Source of the DNA: Paenibacillus antarcticus
GTDB taxonomy: Bacteria > Bacillota > Bacilli > Paenibacillales > Paenibacillaceae
Assembly: GCF_001637225.1 (NCBI RefSeq)
Contig: NZ_LVJI01000054.1
Span: forward strand, 251,824 to 315,823
Reading direction: 5' to 3'
DNA: 64,000 bases
In this document: piece by piece, positions 17,424 through 26,513 of the stretch
Layout: every line of letters starts with the position of its first letter
Numbering within the stretch: position 1 is the first letter of the stretch
Made by a program: the position numbers and the translations under genes
Notes under the pieces: model-generated
Databases searched by the model: none
What the model was told of the DNA's origin: nothing
Seen by the model: only the letters and a program-made list of their open reading frames with translations

Positions 17424-18257
17424 TCAGGTCTTACATCTTTTTTTTACAGGAAAATACACCTCGGTAACAATATCCTCAGGAATGATTGCTTGATTGGGGT
17501 CGGTTACATATACTTCATAAGGTGAGTTCACTAATGTATAACCTTCATTTTCTACCCATTCCCTCAGCTTCGCATATACCGATGTCAAATCTGAATATGA
17601 ACCATGTACAACTGACTTTGCACACAGGCCTCCAGGCAAAACTCTCGTTTCCTTTACAATTTCCTCTATATTGATGGCAAACTCAATATCATTGCCGGTG
17701 GGATTGTATTCAGGGCTGTGATAAATAGTCATTGGCGTACCAAGTAGGGTGAGTTGTTCAGTAGCAATCCTTTCATATAGCCTGCTAAAATACTTTCCAT
17801 ATCCTAAAGCATAGTCATCACCACTTATCATCTGACGCATATATAGGATATTCATTGGCTTGGTCTCAACAAGTTGAACTTCTATATGGTCAAGGTATGA
17901 CATGATTGGTATTCCTTTTACTAAATTGGAAATATCATTACTCATTTGTTGTTGAGTATATTCAAAAGCATTTAACTTTTCCTGTATGTCCCTTATCTTG
18001 CGATGAAGGACAGAACAAAGCTTCTCTTCTAATTGATCCTCTTCCAATGCTAGAATGGCTTTGATTTCTTCCAGAGTGAAATGATAAGATTTCAAACGGT
18101 TGATAAAGAGCATCTTTTTGAGTTGACTGATGGAATAATACCTATAACCGTTCTCTGGAATAATCTCATCAGGATTAAGTAATCCAATTTCATCATAGTA
18201 TCGAAGCGTTTTTGTAGATACTCCACATATTTTTGAGAATTCTCCAATCGATAGCAA
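17424..18257 (-). CDS. MerR regulator with GyrI-like effector domain
   Basis: 277 residues, TTG start after GGAGGT. Residues 1-70 form the MerR DNA-binding part (IGEFSKICGVSTKTLRYYDEIGLL ... NGYRYY), then a coiled-coil dimer helix, then a GyrI-like effector-binding domain (VQLVETKPMNILYMRQ ... EVYVTDPNQAIIPEDIVTEVYFPVK) as in BmrR. Such proteins bind hydrophobic drug-like ligands and activate promoters with overlong spacers. Its own promoter has exactly that form (18329-18359). Cotranscribed with the serine hydrolase. Confidence 0.92.
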   Translation of the reverse strand: MLSIGEFSKICGVSTKTLRYYDEIGLLNPDEIIPENGYRYYSISQLKKMLFINRLKSYHFTLEEIKAILALEEDQLEEKLCSVLHRKIRDIQEKLNAFEYTQQQMSNDISNLVKGIPIMSYLDHIEVQLVETKPMNILYMRQMISGDDYALGYGKYFSRLYERIATEQLTLLGTPMTIYHSPEYNPTGNDIEFAINIEEIVKETRVLPGGLCAKSVVHGSYSDLTSVYAKLREWVENEGYTLVNSPYEVYVTDPNQAIIPEDIVTEVYFPVKKRCKT

Positions 18258-18328
18258 GAGGTGACCTCCATTCCTTCGTATTATTATAGGGACTAAATGC
18301 TTTAAACAACGTAACTTTGTACATTTAC

Positions 18329-18359
18329 AGTATCCACCTTACCCTAAGGGCAAAGTCAA
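18329..18359 (-). promoter_or_regulatory. MerR-type promoter with 19-bp spacer and operator
   Basis: On the minus strand TTGACT (18359-18354) and GATACT (18334-18329) are 19 bp apart, the overlong spacing used by MerR activators. The dyad TTGCCCTTAGGGTAAG fills the spacer. It drives the MerR regulator and serine hydrolase genes, implying autoactivation. Confidence 0.8.
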
Positions 18360-18466
18360 TAGCAAAGAAAATTACATCCACAAATTTACGCTATGGCATT
18401 CGGTACTAGGTTGTTAGGTGTATAATTATAGAGTGAAGTCAGACAATCAAGTAAGGGGGGAAGGAT

Positions 18467-19201
18467 ATGGCTTTAGGATTTACAATTCTAGTAACTTTTT
18501 TAATTGGATCCATTGTGGTGTTAATATATGGGAAATATTATATTAAGAGAATTATTGCTCCTTTATTTATTGTGTTGATAGCAGATTTTTTGCTTTTGTA
18601 TGCAAAATTAGTCGTGGGTGACGACATATTAACATTAATTATTTACCTACCCGCAATGATTCTGTTTGTGATTTCCTTAATATGGTTGCTTGTTATTTTA
18701 GTAAAGAGTTTCGTAAGAAAAGATAGCAAGAAAAAGATAATTGCAATTCTACTTTGCATAGCAATGACGACTGTTATTATTTATATTCCTTCGTTACGAC
18801 AAGAAGATAAATTCAAAATATATCAAGACGAATTTATGGCTGTTTCAGATGCGATATTTAAAGCTTACGATGAGGGTAGAGTATCCATTGGGGAAGAATT
18901 TGCTTCACCACCTTATGCGACCTATGATTTAGATCGACTAAGCACTCTTTTTTCAGATAAAATATTAAATAAAATGAAAAAAGTAAACCGTTCCGCTGGC
19001 GTGTATACATATATTCTTGCAGATAAAGATGTCATCTATTTTAGTTTTGGTGCTGTATTTCAATCAATTAGTGGAATTGCGATATGTAGGAATGGTAAAG
19101 ATCCTTCCACAGATGAAACGCTGAAATCGAGATTTTTTGATGGTAACACTTCGTTTGAGTATATATCAAATGGTGCATATCATTTCAGTGATGGATTATA
19201 A
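18467..19201 (+). CDS. Hypothetical membrane protein
   Basis: 244 residues. Four hydrophobic segments fill the first 110 residues (LGFTILVTFLIGSIVVLIYG, APLFIVLIADFLLLYA, TLIIYLPAMILFVISLIWLL, IAILLCIAMTTVIIYIP). The C-terminal 130 residues are a soluble domain, probably outside the membrane. GGGGGGAAGG precedes the ATG. No recognised family. Followed closely by an acetyltransferase gene. Confidence 0.7.
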   Translation: MALGFTILVTFLIGSIVVLIYGKYYIKRIIAPLFIVLIADFLLLYAKLVVGDDILTLIIYLPAMILFVISLIWLLVILVKSFVRKDSKKKIIAILLCIAMTTVIIYIPSLRQEDKFKIYQDEFMAVSDAIFKAYDEGRVSIGEEFASPPYATYDLDRLSTLFSDKILNKMKKVNRSAGVYTYILADKDVIYFSFGAVFQSISGIAICRNGKDPSTDETLKSRFFDGNTSFEYISNGAYHFSDGL

Positions 19202-19263
19202 ATAGTAGATCATGATCAGGTTAGAACGATTTATACAATTGGAATGTGAAAAGGAGAATGAAT

Positions 19264-19815
19264 ATGCCATATCTTAAATCGGATCGAATTGTACTTAGAG
19301 AATATCGAATGGAAGATTTACCTCACATGCGTGAATGGGTTAATAACTTTGAAATAACCAATAATCTACATGATCTTTTCATATATCCTCAAACTACACA
19401 TGATACTGAATCCTTCTTGAAAGATATGATTGAGGGAAATTTAAGTGTTAAGGGTTTTATTATCGCTACTCCTGATGAACTTGAATATATCGGACAAATT
19501 GATTTACACAAAATAGATTGGAAGAATAGATCTGCGGGTCTAGGAATAGTGATTGGTAAAGCTGATTATTTAGGAAAGGGTTATGGTAAAGATGCTATTG
19601 AATTATTAAAGGAATTTGTATTTAATACGTTGAATCTCAATCGATTAGAACTGGAAGTCTATGAATATAATGTAAGAGCATATAAATGCTATTTGAAATG
19701 CGGATTCATAGAAGAGGGTAGATCACGACAGGGATTATTTAGACAAGGGAAGTATTGGGATGTCATTCAAATGAGTATATTGAGAGAGGAATATGAGAAT
19801 GGGATTAACAGATAG
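19264..19815 (+). CDS. GNAT acetyltransferase, RimJ/SpeG-like
   Basis: 183 residues from ATG 19264, 7 nt after GGAG; earlier in-frame starts overlap the ribosome site. GNAT fold with LRXYXXXDL at the start, the acetyl-CoA pyrophosphate loop YLGKGYGKDAI, and the C-terminal NVRAYKCYLKCGFIEEGRSRQ typical of RimJ-like enzymes. It acetylates an amine on a protein, polyamine or drug; the substrate is not predictable. One of four GNAT genes in 3.1 kb. Confidence 0.88.
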   Translation: MPYLKSDRIVLREYRMEDLPHMREWVNNFEITNNLHDLFIYPQTTHDTESFLKDMIEGNLSVKGFIIATPDELEYIGQIDLHKIDWKNRSAGLGIVIGKADYLGKGYGKDAIELLKEFVFNTLNLNRLELEVYEYNVRAYKCYLKCGFIEEGRSRQGLFRQGKYWDVIQMSILREEYENGINR

Positions 19816-19973
19816 CTGGGTCTAGCCCAGCAAATGCTATTACCTGTTGCATGGAGGGGAGCTTTTTACATTGAGAGATAGAATAAATAAAGGTATATTT
19901 TCCCTGATAATTAATTACCAACGATGTTAAACTTAGGTAGTTCTCTTATACAATGAGTAGTCGGAGGTAAGTA

Positions 19974-20507
19974 ATGTTAAATGTGGTGTATAGGCAATTG
20001 GCAATAGAAGATTGTGAACGAATAAATGATATCAATCCATCACAATACATAAAAAATGCGTGGAGAGAAGTCAATGGAAAGCGTCAGTTGGTGAAGATTG
20101 ATTATCTAGATTCCGATTGGGCTAATGGTTACGAGCACCATTTCAATGGTTTGAAAGAAACAATAATAAGTCGCGGCCATGCAATTGGTGCTTTTGATAA
20201 CGATAACAAATTAATAGCTTTCGTAACGATTAATCGAGAGTTCTTTGGTGACATGCATCATTACGTATTATTGGACCAATTATTTATTACATTAGAACAT
20301 AGAAATAAAGGAATAGGTAGAACGTTATTTTTGAAAATAGTAGAAATAGCACAAGAGTGGAAAGCGGATAAAATATATATTTGTGCAGGTTCAGCTGAGG
20401 AGACCATTGCTTTTTATTATGCGATTGGTTGTAAAGAGGCTGTAGAAATAAATAAGAAATTATACGAGAATGACCCAAGGGATTTTCAATTAGAGTTTTC
20501 GGTATAG
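19974..20507 (+). CDS. GNAT acetyltransferase
   Basis: 177 residues. GNAT core with LLDQLFITLEHRNKGIGRTLF (acetyl-CoA loop RNKGIG) and IYICAGSAEETIAFYYAIGCKEA. GGAGG precedes the ATG. Substrate unknown. Second of the local GNAT cluster and not closely similar to the first. Confidence 0.87.
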   Translation: MLNVVYRQLAIEDCERINDINPSQYIKNAWREVNGKRQLVKIDYLDSDWANGYEHHFNGLKETIISRGHAIGAFDNDNKLIAFVTINREFFGDMHHYVLLDQLFITLEHRNKGIGRTLFLKIVEIAQEWKADKIYICAGSAEETIAFYYAIGCKEAVEINKKLYENDPRDFQLEFSV

Positions 20508-20541
20508 TTAAAACCTAAATCAATTTATTTAGGAGGTAGCA

Positions 20542-21120
20542 ATGATACATTCAATGAAACTCGAAACAATGCGATTAATGATAAGACCTTATCAAGCAAA
20601 GGATTTACAGGAGTCTTTCGAACTGATGCATAATGAGGAAGTACTTCAATATATGCATATGGATGTAATGTCCTTAGATGAGTATAGTGGAGTATTCGAG
20701 TGGTTGATCCAAAGCTATAATAAGGGATTAGAAGAAGATTTCAAATACTCTTTTGGAGTGTTTTTAAAAGATACTAATACATTTATTGGTTGGATAGGTG
20801 TTGGATGTTTAGATTTTCAAAGACAAGACAAAGAGATTTACTATTTAATAGGAAGAGATTATTGGGGGAAGGGTTATGCATCTGAAGCTATAGAGCAGTT
20901 AATACATTACTGTTTCAATGACATGAAGTTAGAAAGTATTGTCGCGAAAGTTCATCCTGGGAATGGCGCTTCAAAAAGAATTATAGAGAAATTGGGACTG
21001 AGGTTCGAGTATGTGTTAGAGGATTTACAAGAAGATTTCAGCGAGTGCAATGGTGAGCTATTATATTCAATTTCAGCAGATGAATATAAGCGGCTATTGA
21101 TGATAAAGTCATTTATTTAG
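20542..21120 (+). CDS. GNAT acetyltransferase, RimJ/RimL type
   Basis: 192 residues. Starts with LETMRLMIRPYQAKDL, has the acetyl-CoA loop YWGKGYASEAIEQLI and the NGASKRIIEKLGLRFEYV end typical of the RimJ/RimL group (N-terminal or side-chain N-acetylation). AGGAGG precedes the ATG. 34 nt after the preceding GNAT gene, so probably cotranscribed. Confidence 0.88.
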   Translation: MIHSMKLETMRLMIRPYQAKDLQESFELMHNEEVLQYMHMDVMSLDEYSGVFEWLIQSYNKGLEEDFKYSFGVFLKDTNTFIGWIGVGCLDFQRQDKEIYYLIGRDYWGKGYASEAIEQLIHYCFNDMKLESIVAKVHPGNGASKRIIEKLGLRFEYVLEDLQEDFSECNGELLYSISADEYKRLLMIKSFI

Positions 21121-21166
21121 TGTAAGAATGGTATTAAAGTATTTTTGTAGGACAAAGGAGACAAAC

Positions 21167-21454
21167 ATGCAAAAATGTTTGAATTGTAGGAAAGAGTTTA
21201 AATACACACAAGTATTATACTCCATTGTAGGTCAGTTTAAATGGCAAAATGTCTCCTGTAATTACTGTGGAAGAAATCATAAGATTACCTTATTCTCTAA
21301 ATTCTTAATATCTACTTCGATAATAGCCTTTCCTATAGTCATGATTCAATATATTTTCCCAGACCCTCCGTTATTTGCTGTAGCCTTATTATGGTTTGCT
21401 GCTTGGGTAGTTATGTTATTAGCAATTTCGCCATATTTCATTAAATTTAAATAA
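21167..21454 (+). CDS. CxxC-CxxC zinc-ribbon membrane protein
   Basis: 95 residues from ATG 21167, which follows AAAGGAG; an earlier in-frame start at 21128 has no ribosome site. CLNC and CNYC pairs about 23 residues apart make a zinc ribbon, followed by two hydrophobic segments (FSKFLISTSIIAFPIVMIQYI and FAVALLWFAAWVVMLLAI). This is the layout of the cxxc_20_cxxc family of small Firmicutes proteins of unknown role. It sits between two GNAT genes. Confidence 0.8.
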   Translation: MQKCLNCRKEFKYTQVLYSIVGQFKWQNVSCNYCGRNHKITLFSKFLISTSIIAFPIVMIQYIFPDPPLFAVALLWFAAWVVMLLAISPYFIKFK

Positions 21455-21479
21455 TAGTTATTATTGATGGGGGATCCAA

Positions 21480-22361
21480 ATGAAAATTGATTTTAGGAAT
21501 TTCGATATTTCTTGTTATGATGTAGTGTGTAATTTTCTGATCACATTATCACAAGATGACCAACAACATATACATTGGAATTGGGCTAGGTGGGAGTGGA
21601 TGTTTTTCCACCCTGAATTTAATCGTGATTTAATGGATTCCATTGGTTTATGGTATTGGAATGACGATGTAGTAGGTATAGCAACCTATGACCATTATTT
21701 CGGTGAAGCATTTATTGCAACAAAACCAGGTTTTGAAGAATTAGATAAAGATATATTAGAATATGCCATTGCTACTTTCACTAATGAAAATGGCCTTGGG
21801 ATTGCGGTGAAGGATACGGATACTTACACGTTAGACCTATTACAAAGTAGGGGATTCGTGAAGAATGATCAGAGTGAAAATATACTCGAACTTACACTCG
21901 AGAATGTGAGTCTTGATTATATAACTCCTGAAGGTATAACAGTACACAATATTGATATAGAAAAGGACTTAGATAGGCATCATAATGTACTATGGAAGGG
22001 TTTTGAGAACGAAGGACAGGTGCCTGATGATGAAACTACGCTTAATAAGCAAAAGGAAATGTTGTCAGCAACGAATTTGAATTCCTCCCTACATATTGCG
22101 GCAGAAAATGATGAGGGGGAGTATGTTGCATATTGCGGTGTTTGGTATAGTCAGAACACTGATTATGCTTATATTGAACCTGTATGTACAATTCCAGCGT
22201 ATCGGGGTAAGGGACTTGGTCATGCGGTGGTTTTAGAAGGTTTAAAGAGAAGCTACTCCTTAGGTGCTAAGAAAGCTTACGTTATTTCTGATAATTCTTT
22301 CTATAAATCTTTAGGATTCCATCAGCATTCACATTATACTTTCTATTGGTATAACATCTGA
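21480..22361 (+). CDS. Two-part GNAT acetyltransferase
   Basis: 293 residues. The C-terminal half has a full GNAT signature (YIEPVCTIPAYRGKGLGHAVVLEGLKRSY, then KKAYVISDNSFYKSLGFHQH). The N-terminal half looks like a diverged GNAT copy, giving the tandem fold seen in several Bacillus and Paenibacillus proteins. GGGGG precedes the ATG. Substrate unknown. Last gene of the acetyltransferase run, followed by a terminator. Confidence 0.85.
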   Translation: MKIDFRNFDISCYDVVCNFLITLSQDDQQHIHWNWARWEWMFFHPEFNRDLMDSIGLWYWNDDVVGIATYDHYFGEAFIATKPGFEELDKDILEYAIATFTNENGLGIAVKDTDTYTLDLLQSRGFVKNDQSENILELTLENVSLDYITPEGITVHNIDIEKDLDRHHNVLWKGFENEGQVPDDETTLNKQKEMLSATNLNSSLHIAAENDEGEYVAYCGVWYSQNTDYAYIEPVCTIPAYRGKGLGHAVVLEGLKRSYSLGAKKAYVISDNSFYKSLGFHQHSHYTFYWYNI

Positions 22362-22417
22362 TATTCCAACCGCAGCGATATACGTTTCTCTGGAAATAGC
22401 TCAAAGCATAGCAAAGG

Positions 22418-22450
22418 AGGACAATGACAAAGATGTCGTTGTCCTTTTTG
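22418..22450 (+). terminator. Rho-independent terminator
   Basis: AGGACAATGAC (22418-22428) pairs with GTCGTTGTCCT (22435-22445) with one G-T pair and is followed by TTTTG. It closes the acetyltransferase cluster. Confidence 0.85.
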
Positions 22451-22514
22451 TTATGGAAATAATTATAAACGGATAAACAAACGTTTGACAAAAATTAACA
22501 GACGATTCATAGTA

Positions 22515-22545
22515 AGTGATAAGTAGTAAGTAGTAAGTAATTACA
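22515..22545. repeat. Simple repeat of AGTAAGT units
   Basis: Overlapping AGTAAGT units are repeated about three to four times between a possible TTGACA box (22486) and the next gene. It could vary by slippage and change promoter spacing. Confidence 0.5.
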
Positions 22546-22611
22546 AAATTATTCCTCATACAAAGTAAACATAAGTACGCTTCAAGAATGTTGAATAGGG
22601 GAGGATTTTCT

Positions 22612-23592
22612 ATGACAGAGCTAACATTAACGCAAAAATTCACATTGATAGCGCTAAATGCACAGAGAAGTCTTGAAATGACAAACGCAAAGAAAGTGTC
22701 TCTTCGTTGCATGGCAGCAGCGGTTATTTTAGAGGTATATTTAGACAGCGGTTTTGCACAAGACAATAATAAATTAGTTTTAAAAAAAGATGTACTTAAT
22801 CAATCTCATACAATACGCTACCGGGAAACGATTATACAACCTTTAAATCACACAATCGGTGATCTGAGTGGATGGCTGAAACAAGCTTCCTTGTTGTCCA
22901 AAAGAAAACTAATAAAGTTTGAACACGTTATATCCGAATCCCTAAAAGAAATGAGTTTACTTGAGGAAATCCCCCATATTCTAGGGTGTGACCTGTACTT
23001 TCATTCTTCTGGAGTTGAGATCAAAGGATACCGTAGCCACATTCAGGAATATACAACAATAACAGAGCATATTCGAGCAGAGATTCTGGAAGATGGCACG
23101 GTTACAGATGAGACAATTTGTATGCTTTGGCTTCTTCGTGAAAGCGGTTGTATGCATGATTTTTTTTCGAGGAATGAGTTAGAACAGTTGAGTACAAGAA
23201 TGTATCAGTTATATCAAGCTAATCCACTTGCGAAGGCATTGTATAGAATTCGAATCCATCGCGGAATTGAGTTAGCAATAAAACAATTCCTCCGTATGAA
23301 AAAAGTAGCTGTCAAGACACCTGTGGGTAGCGGTTTGAATTTTCTATTTCCAATCCTTGAACGTTCGCAATCTGTTTTCATTGATACGGAGGCGATGTTT
23401 TCAAATTCAAGAACAAGATTACACGATGTGAGGATGCGCTTAGAGTCCAAGGGTCATGCGGTTAAGGTCTTAGGAGATGGAACGATTCCAACTATTAAAA
23501 TAGATAATATTATATATGAAGCGATTCCACATGCCACTTACGGTAGAGTACCCATTCATGGTGTACGTCTTCTCCCAATACATCCAAGTTAA
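22612..23592 (+). CDS. Hypothetical protein, possibly GPP34-like
   Basis: 326 residues from ATG 22612, preceded by GGGGAGG. Begins LTLTQKFTLIALNAQRS, then SLRCMAAAVILEVYLDSG. That pattern recalls the GPP34 (Golgi phosphoprotein 3-like) helical family, but I am not sure. The protein is alpha-helical with no membrane segment, and later parts (LLRESGCMHDFFS ... HDVRMRLESKGHAVKVLG) are not familiar. A small MerR-type gene follows after 15 nt, so the pair is an operon. Confidence 0.6.
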   Translation: MTELTLTQKFTLIALNAQRSLEMTNAKKVSLRCMAAAVILEVYLDSGFAQDNNKLVLKKDVLNQSHTIRYRETIIQPLNHTIGDLSGWLKQASLLSKRKLIKFEHVISESLKEMSLLEEIPHILGCDLYFHSSGVEIKGYRSHIQEYTTITEHIRAEILEDGTVTDETICMLWLLRESGCMHDFFSRNELEQLSTRMYQLYQANPLAKALYRIRIHRGIELAIKQFLRMKKVAVKTPVGSGLNFLFPILERSQSVFIDTEAMFSNSRTRLHDVRMRLESKGHAVKVLGDGTIPTIKIDNIIYEAIPHATYGRVPIHGVRLLPIHPS

Positions 23593-23607
23593 AGGAGTCG
23601 TGGAATT

Positions 23608-23871
23608 ATGTCTAGACAACGTACCATGGAGACTATATTAGCCTCGGAGTTCGTGTCTATAGGAGAATTAGTACGGCTAACGGAATCTCGCTATAGTACA
23701 CTGAAATTTTACACAGAAGAAGGTATGCTACCTTTTGAACAGGCGGAAGAGAATCTGACACGAAAGTATATAAGACTGGCAACCGTCGCACGCATTCATT
23801 TAATTAAAGAACTGAAATCAAACGGATTAACGATTCCACAAATTAAAGAAGCTCTGGATAAGGATGAATGA
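23608..23871 (+). CDS. Small MerR-type DNA-binding protein
   Basis: 87 residues, essentially only a MerR winged helix (FVSIGELVRLTESRYSTLKFYTEEGMLPF ... RIHLIKELKSNGLTIPQIKEAL) without dimer coil or effector domain. Such proteins work as DNA-binding partners rather than sensors. AAAGGAG precedes the ATG. Cotranscribed with the 22612-23592 gene. Confidence 0.8.
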   Translation: MSRQRTMETILASEFVSIGELVRLTESRYSTLKFYTEEGMLPFEQAEENLTRKYIRLATVARIHLIKELKSNGLTIPQIKEALDKDE

Positions 23872-23896
23872 TCATTATAAGAATGTATTGAAGCAA

Positions 23897-23922
23897 AACA
23901 TCGGGTGTTTCCGGTGTTTTTT
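23897..23922 (+). terminator. Rho-independent terminator
   Basis: AACATCGG pairs with CCGGTGTT (one G-T pair) and is followed by TTTT. It ends the 22612-23871 operon. The following 23923-24120 shows no gene. Confidence 0.75.
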
Positions 23923-24120
23923 GTCTTCTAAGCCTTTTCATTTCTGGTAGAAGTGAGGAACATAGTGGAAGAGTATACAGCACTACCAGAACCCGAAGGT
24001 GGATACCAATGAAATCTAGTCATGTCACCTAAAGTATCTGGACAAGGTGATTCGAAGAAATTCACTCTTTAATTACATAATGTTTAGTTTAGAGTCGAAG
24101 TGATTATCAAGTATTAGGTA

Positions 24121-24174
24121 TTTACAATTTATATGAATAGGAATATAATTATTAAAAAGTTGCCTTGGGTAAAC
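24121..24174 (+). promoter_or_regulatory. mntH promoter with putative MntR box
   Basis: TTTACA (24121-24126) and TATAAT (24144-24149) are 17 bp apart. Just downstream of the expected start, GTTGCCTTGGGTAAAC (24159-24174) resembles Bacillus MntR sites (TTTGCNTTNNGGNAAA-like). A repressor there would shut mntH off when manganese is plentiful. Confidence 0.6.
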
Positions 24175-24213
24175 ATAATTGTATGAAGACAAACTAATTT
24201 CGGAGGAGCAACT

Positions 24214-25509
24214 ATGACTGAACAAATAGACACTCAAAGAGAAAATCAAACCATAATTCAAAAGCAAAGAGATAGACTGAATACAGAGACTATAATGAAG
24301 GGGAAAGGTATATCAAGACTCCTTCCATTCTTGGGCCCGGCTTTTATAGCTTCTGTTGCCTATCTAGATCCAGGTAACTTTGCCACCAATATTACAGCGG
24401 GTTCGCGATATGGCTATCTTTTATTATGGGTCATCGTCTTTTCCAATTTAATGGCGGTATTAATTCAATCTTTATCAGCCAAACTTGGAATTGCCACTGG
24501 AAAGAACCTTCCCGAAGTTGCACGTGAACGTTTCCCGAAGAAAGTGTCCTTATTTTTATGGATTCAGAGTGAAATAGTTATCATTGCAACCGACTTAGCA
24601 GAATTTATAGGAGCTGCATTAGGCCTTTACTTGTTGTTTGACATTCCTATGCTACTAGCAGCATTTATTACAGCCGCAGGCTCGTTTGCTATTCTGGAGT
24701 TACAACGTCGAGGTGTCCGTACATTTGAAGCAGGCATTAGTGTCATGATCCTCATTGTTGCATTAGCGTTTGCCTTTCAAGTCATCCTTGCTAAGCCTGA
24801 TATCGGTGCTGTTGCTTTAGGCATGGTGACACCAAAGTTTCAAGGGGTAGATAGTATTTTACTTGCAGCAGGAATACTAGGAGCGACAGTCATGCCGCAT
24901 GCTATTTACCTTCATTCATCACTCACACAACATAGAATTGTTGGACGAAATCCGCGTGAGAAGAAACGTATTTATAAAATGGAACTGTTCGACATCGTCA
25001 TTGCTATGGCAATAGCTGGAGCTGTTAATCTGGCTATGGTTGTTATCGCTGCCGCATTATTTTTCAAAAATGGTCTGAATGTAGATGATCTAGAGGTAGC
25101 CTTTAACCAGTTCGGACAATTAATCGGACCTTCTGCTGCCATCCTGTTTGGACTTAGCCTACTTATTGCGGGTCTGGCTAGTGCTTCTGTAGGAACGATG
25201 GCAGGAGATGTAGTTATGCAGGGTTTCATCAACAAACGTATTAATTTATATCTACGCAGAGCGATTACGACGATACCTCCTCTTGTCATCATATGGAGTG
25301 GTATCGACGCTACGAAAGCCCTAATCATGAGCCAAGTTGTACTATCATTTGGTATCGCCTTTGCCTTGATTCCACTCATTATATTTACAAATAATAAAAA
25401 CTTAATGGGTGATTTGGTTAATCATTCTCTCACTAAAGTATTGGCCTGGATCATTGCAGCTATTGTTGTATCATTGAACTTATTCCTTATCGTTGAGATG
25501 TTTATTTAA
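24214..25509 (+). CDS. mntH: Nramp-type Mn(2+) transporter
   Basis: 431 residues, about eleven membrane segments. Proton-coupled import of manganese and other divalent metals. The metal-site motifs are D52-P-G-N55 in the first segment and M227-P-H229 in the sixth, both intact. An N-terminal charged tail of about 30 residues is cytoplasmic. GGAGGAG precedes the ATG. Monocistronic, with a putative MntR box upstream and a terminator downstream. Confidence 0.95.
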   Translation: MTEQIDTQRENQTIIQKQRDRLNTETIMKGKGISRLLPFLGPAFIASVAYLDPGNFATNITAGSRYGYLLLWVIVFSNLMAVLIQSLSAKLGIATGKNLPEVARERFPKKVSLFLWIQSEIVIIATDLAEFIGAALGLYLLFDIPMLLAAFITAAGSFAILELQRRGVRTFEAGISVMILIVALAFAFQVILAKPDIGAVALGMVTPKFQGVDSILLAAGILGATVMPHAIYLHSSLTQHRIVGRNPREKKRIYKMELFDIVIAMAIAGAVNLAMVVIAAALFFKNGLNVDDLEVAFNQFGQLIGPSAAILFGLSLLIAGLASASVGTMAGDVVMQGFINKRINLYLRRAITTIPPLVIIWSGIDATKALIMSQVVLSFGIAFALIPLIIFTNNKNLMGDLVNHSLTKVLAWIIAAIVVSLNLFLIVEMFI

Positions 25510-25542
25510 CTTATAGATGCACTACAAATAGATCGCACAACA

Positions 25543-25582
25543 AAAATCCCTTACCTTTTATTCAAAAGAGGTGAGGGATTTT
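25543..25582 (+). terminator. Rho-independent terminator of mntH
   Basis: AAAATCCCTTACC pairs with GGTGAGGGATTTT (one G-T pair); A and T runs on both sides allow use in either direction. Confidence 0.85.
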
Positions 25583-25712
25583 CGATATAAATCCAGGGTC
25601 ACATGACAGATAACAATGTAATAATAACGATACTTCTGAGGATCTTAAATGAGATACAAAGATGAACAAGGATGTACAGAGTTTATTGAAGCTATACAAG
25701 AATTAGGTAGGG

Positions 25713-26513
25713 CTAACCCATATTCCTGAGGTTGAATTCCCTTCGGTACTGCACCGGGTTGACACTAGTGTATTGTTTAAACGTAGCAGAAAAGTGACCG
25801 GAATTGTAATAGCCAAGTTCCTGGGAAATTTCCGAAATATTCATGGTAGTACTTTCTAAATATTCCTTTCCTAACTCCATACGCACTCCCTGAAAATAGC
25901 GAAGGGGGGAAGTTCCCATTTCCCTATTGAAAATATAGATGAGTGTTCGCGTCGGGATATTCAAAAAATTCGAAAGAGACTGTACGGAGAAATCTTTTAT
26001 ATTATCTTTCATATATTCAAGACTTTTATCGATTACCGTTAAATCATAAGATTTCATGTTGTTATCCAACTTGTGGGCAAGAATGCTGTAGAACAGGTGG
26101 AAATAGGCGGAAGCAAGTTGCTGCTGGCCTTCCTTTAAGCTAAGAAGGGTATGATCGCACAGATTAGAGAACTCCATTGTAAAGGGGATATTGTATAAAT
26201 AATTAGTTTTTAATAAAAACGGCTCTGTTTTAAACTCAAACAGCCAGAAGTTCCACGTGTCGCTTGCACATTTGTAGGCAAGAGATTTGGAAGCGTTCGC
26301 AAATATAAGAGTATTCGATTTTGACTGAAATACTTGACCATCTACTTGGACCAGCCCGTCTCCGTCGAAAGTATAGAGTAATATATATTTATTACTCTCT
26401 ATGATGCGATGATTGATGTCATAATCCCGCGTCGTGTATAGTTTATAGACCGTTTTAACACTCGTAGGGTAGGTACTGATCCAATCATTCACTGAATAAA
26501 AGTCGAAATACAT
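25713..26513 (-). CDS. AraC-family transcription regulator
   Basis: 266 residues. N-terminal cupin-like sensor (about 1-150) and C-terminal double helix-turn-helix (SVQSLSNFLNIPTRTLIYIFNREMGTSPLRYFQGVRMELGKEYL; ISEISQELGYYNSGHFSATFKQYTSVNPVQYRR). The second motif matches the AraC consensus well. It is divergent from the 26846/27798 secreted polysaccharide gene pair and probably controls it in response to a sugar. Confidence 0.9.
   Translation of the reverse strand: MYFDFYSVNDWISTYPTSVKTVYKLYTTRDYDINHRIIESNKYILLYTFDGDGLVQVDGQVFQSKSNTLIFANASKSLAYKCASDTWNFWLFEFKTEPFLLKTNYLYNIPFTMEFSNLCDHTLLSLKEGQQQLASAYFHLFYSILAHKLDNNMKSYDLTVIDKSLEYMKDNIKDFSVQSLSNFLNIPTRTLIYIFNREMGTSPLRYFQGVRMELGKEYLESTTMNISEISQELGYYNSGHFSATFKQYTSVNPVQYRREFNLRNMG

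Noticed and set aside
22515..22545. CRISPR-like repeat of AGTAAGT units
   Set aside because: The units are 7 bp, directly adjacent and without spacers; this is a simple repeat.
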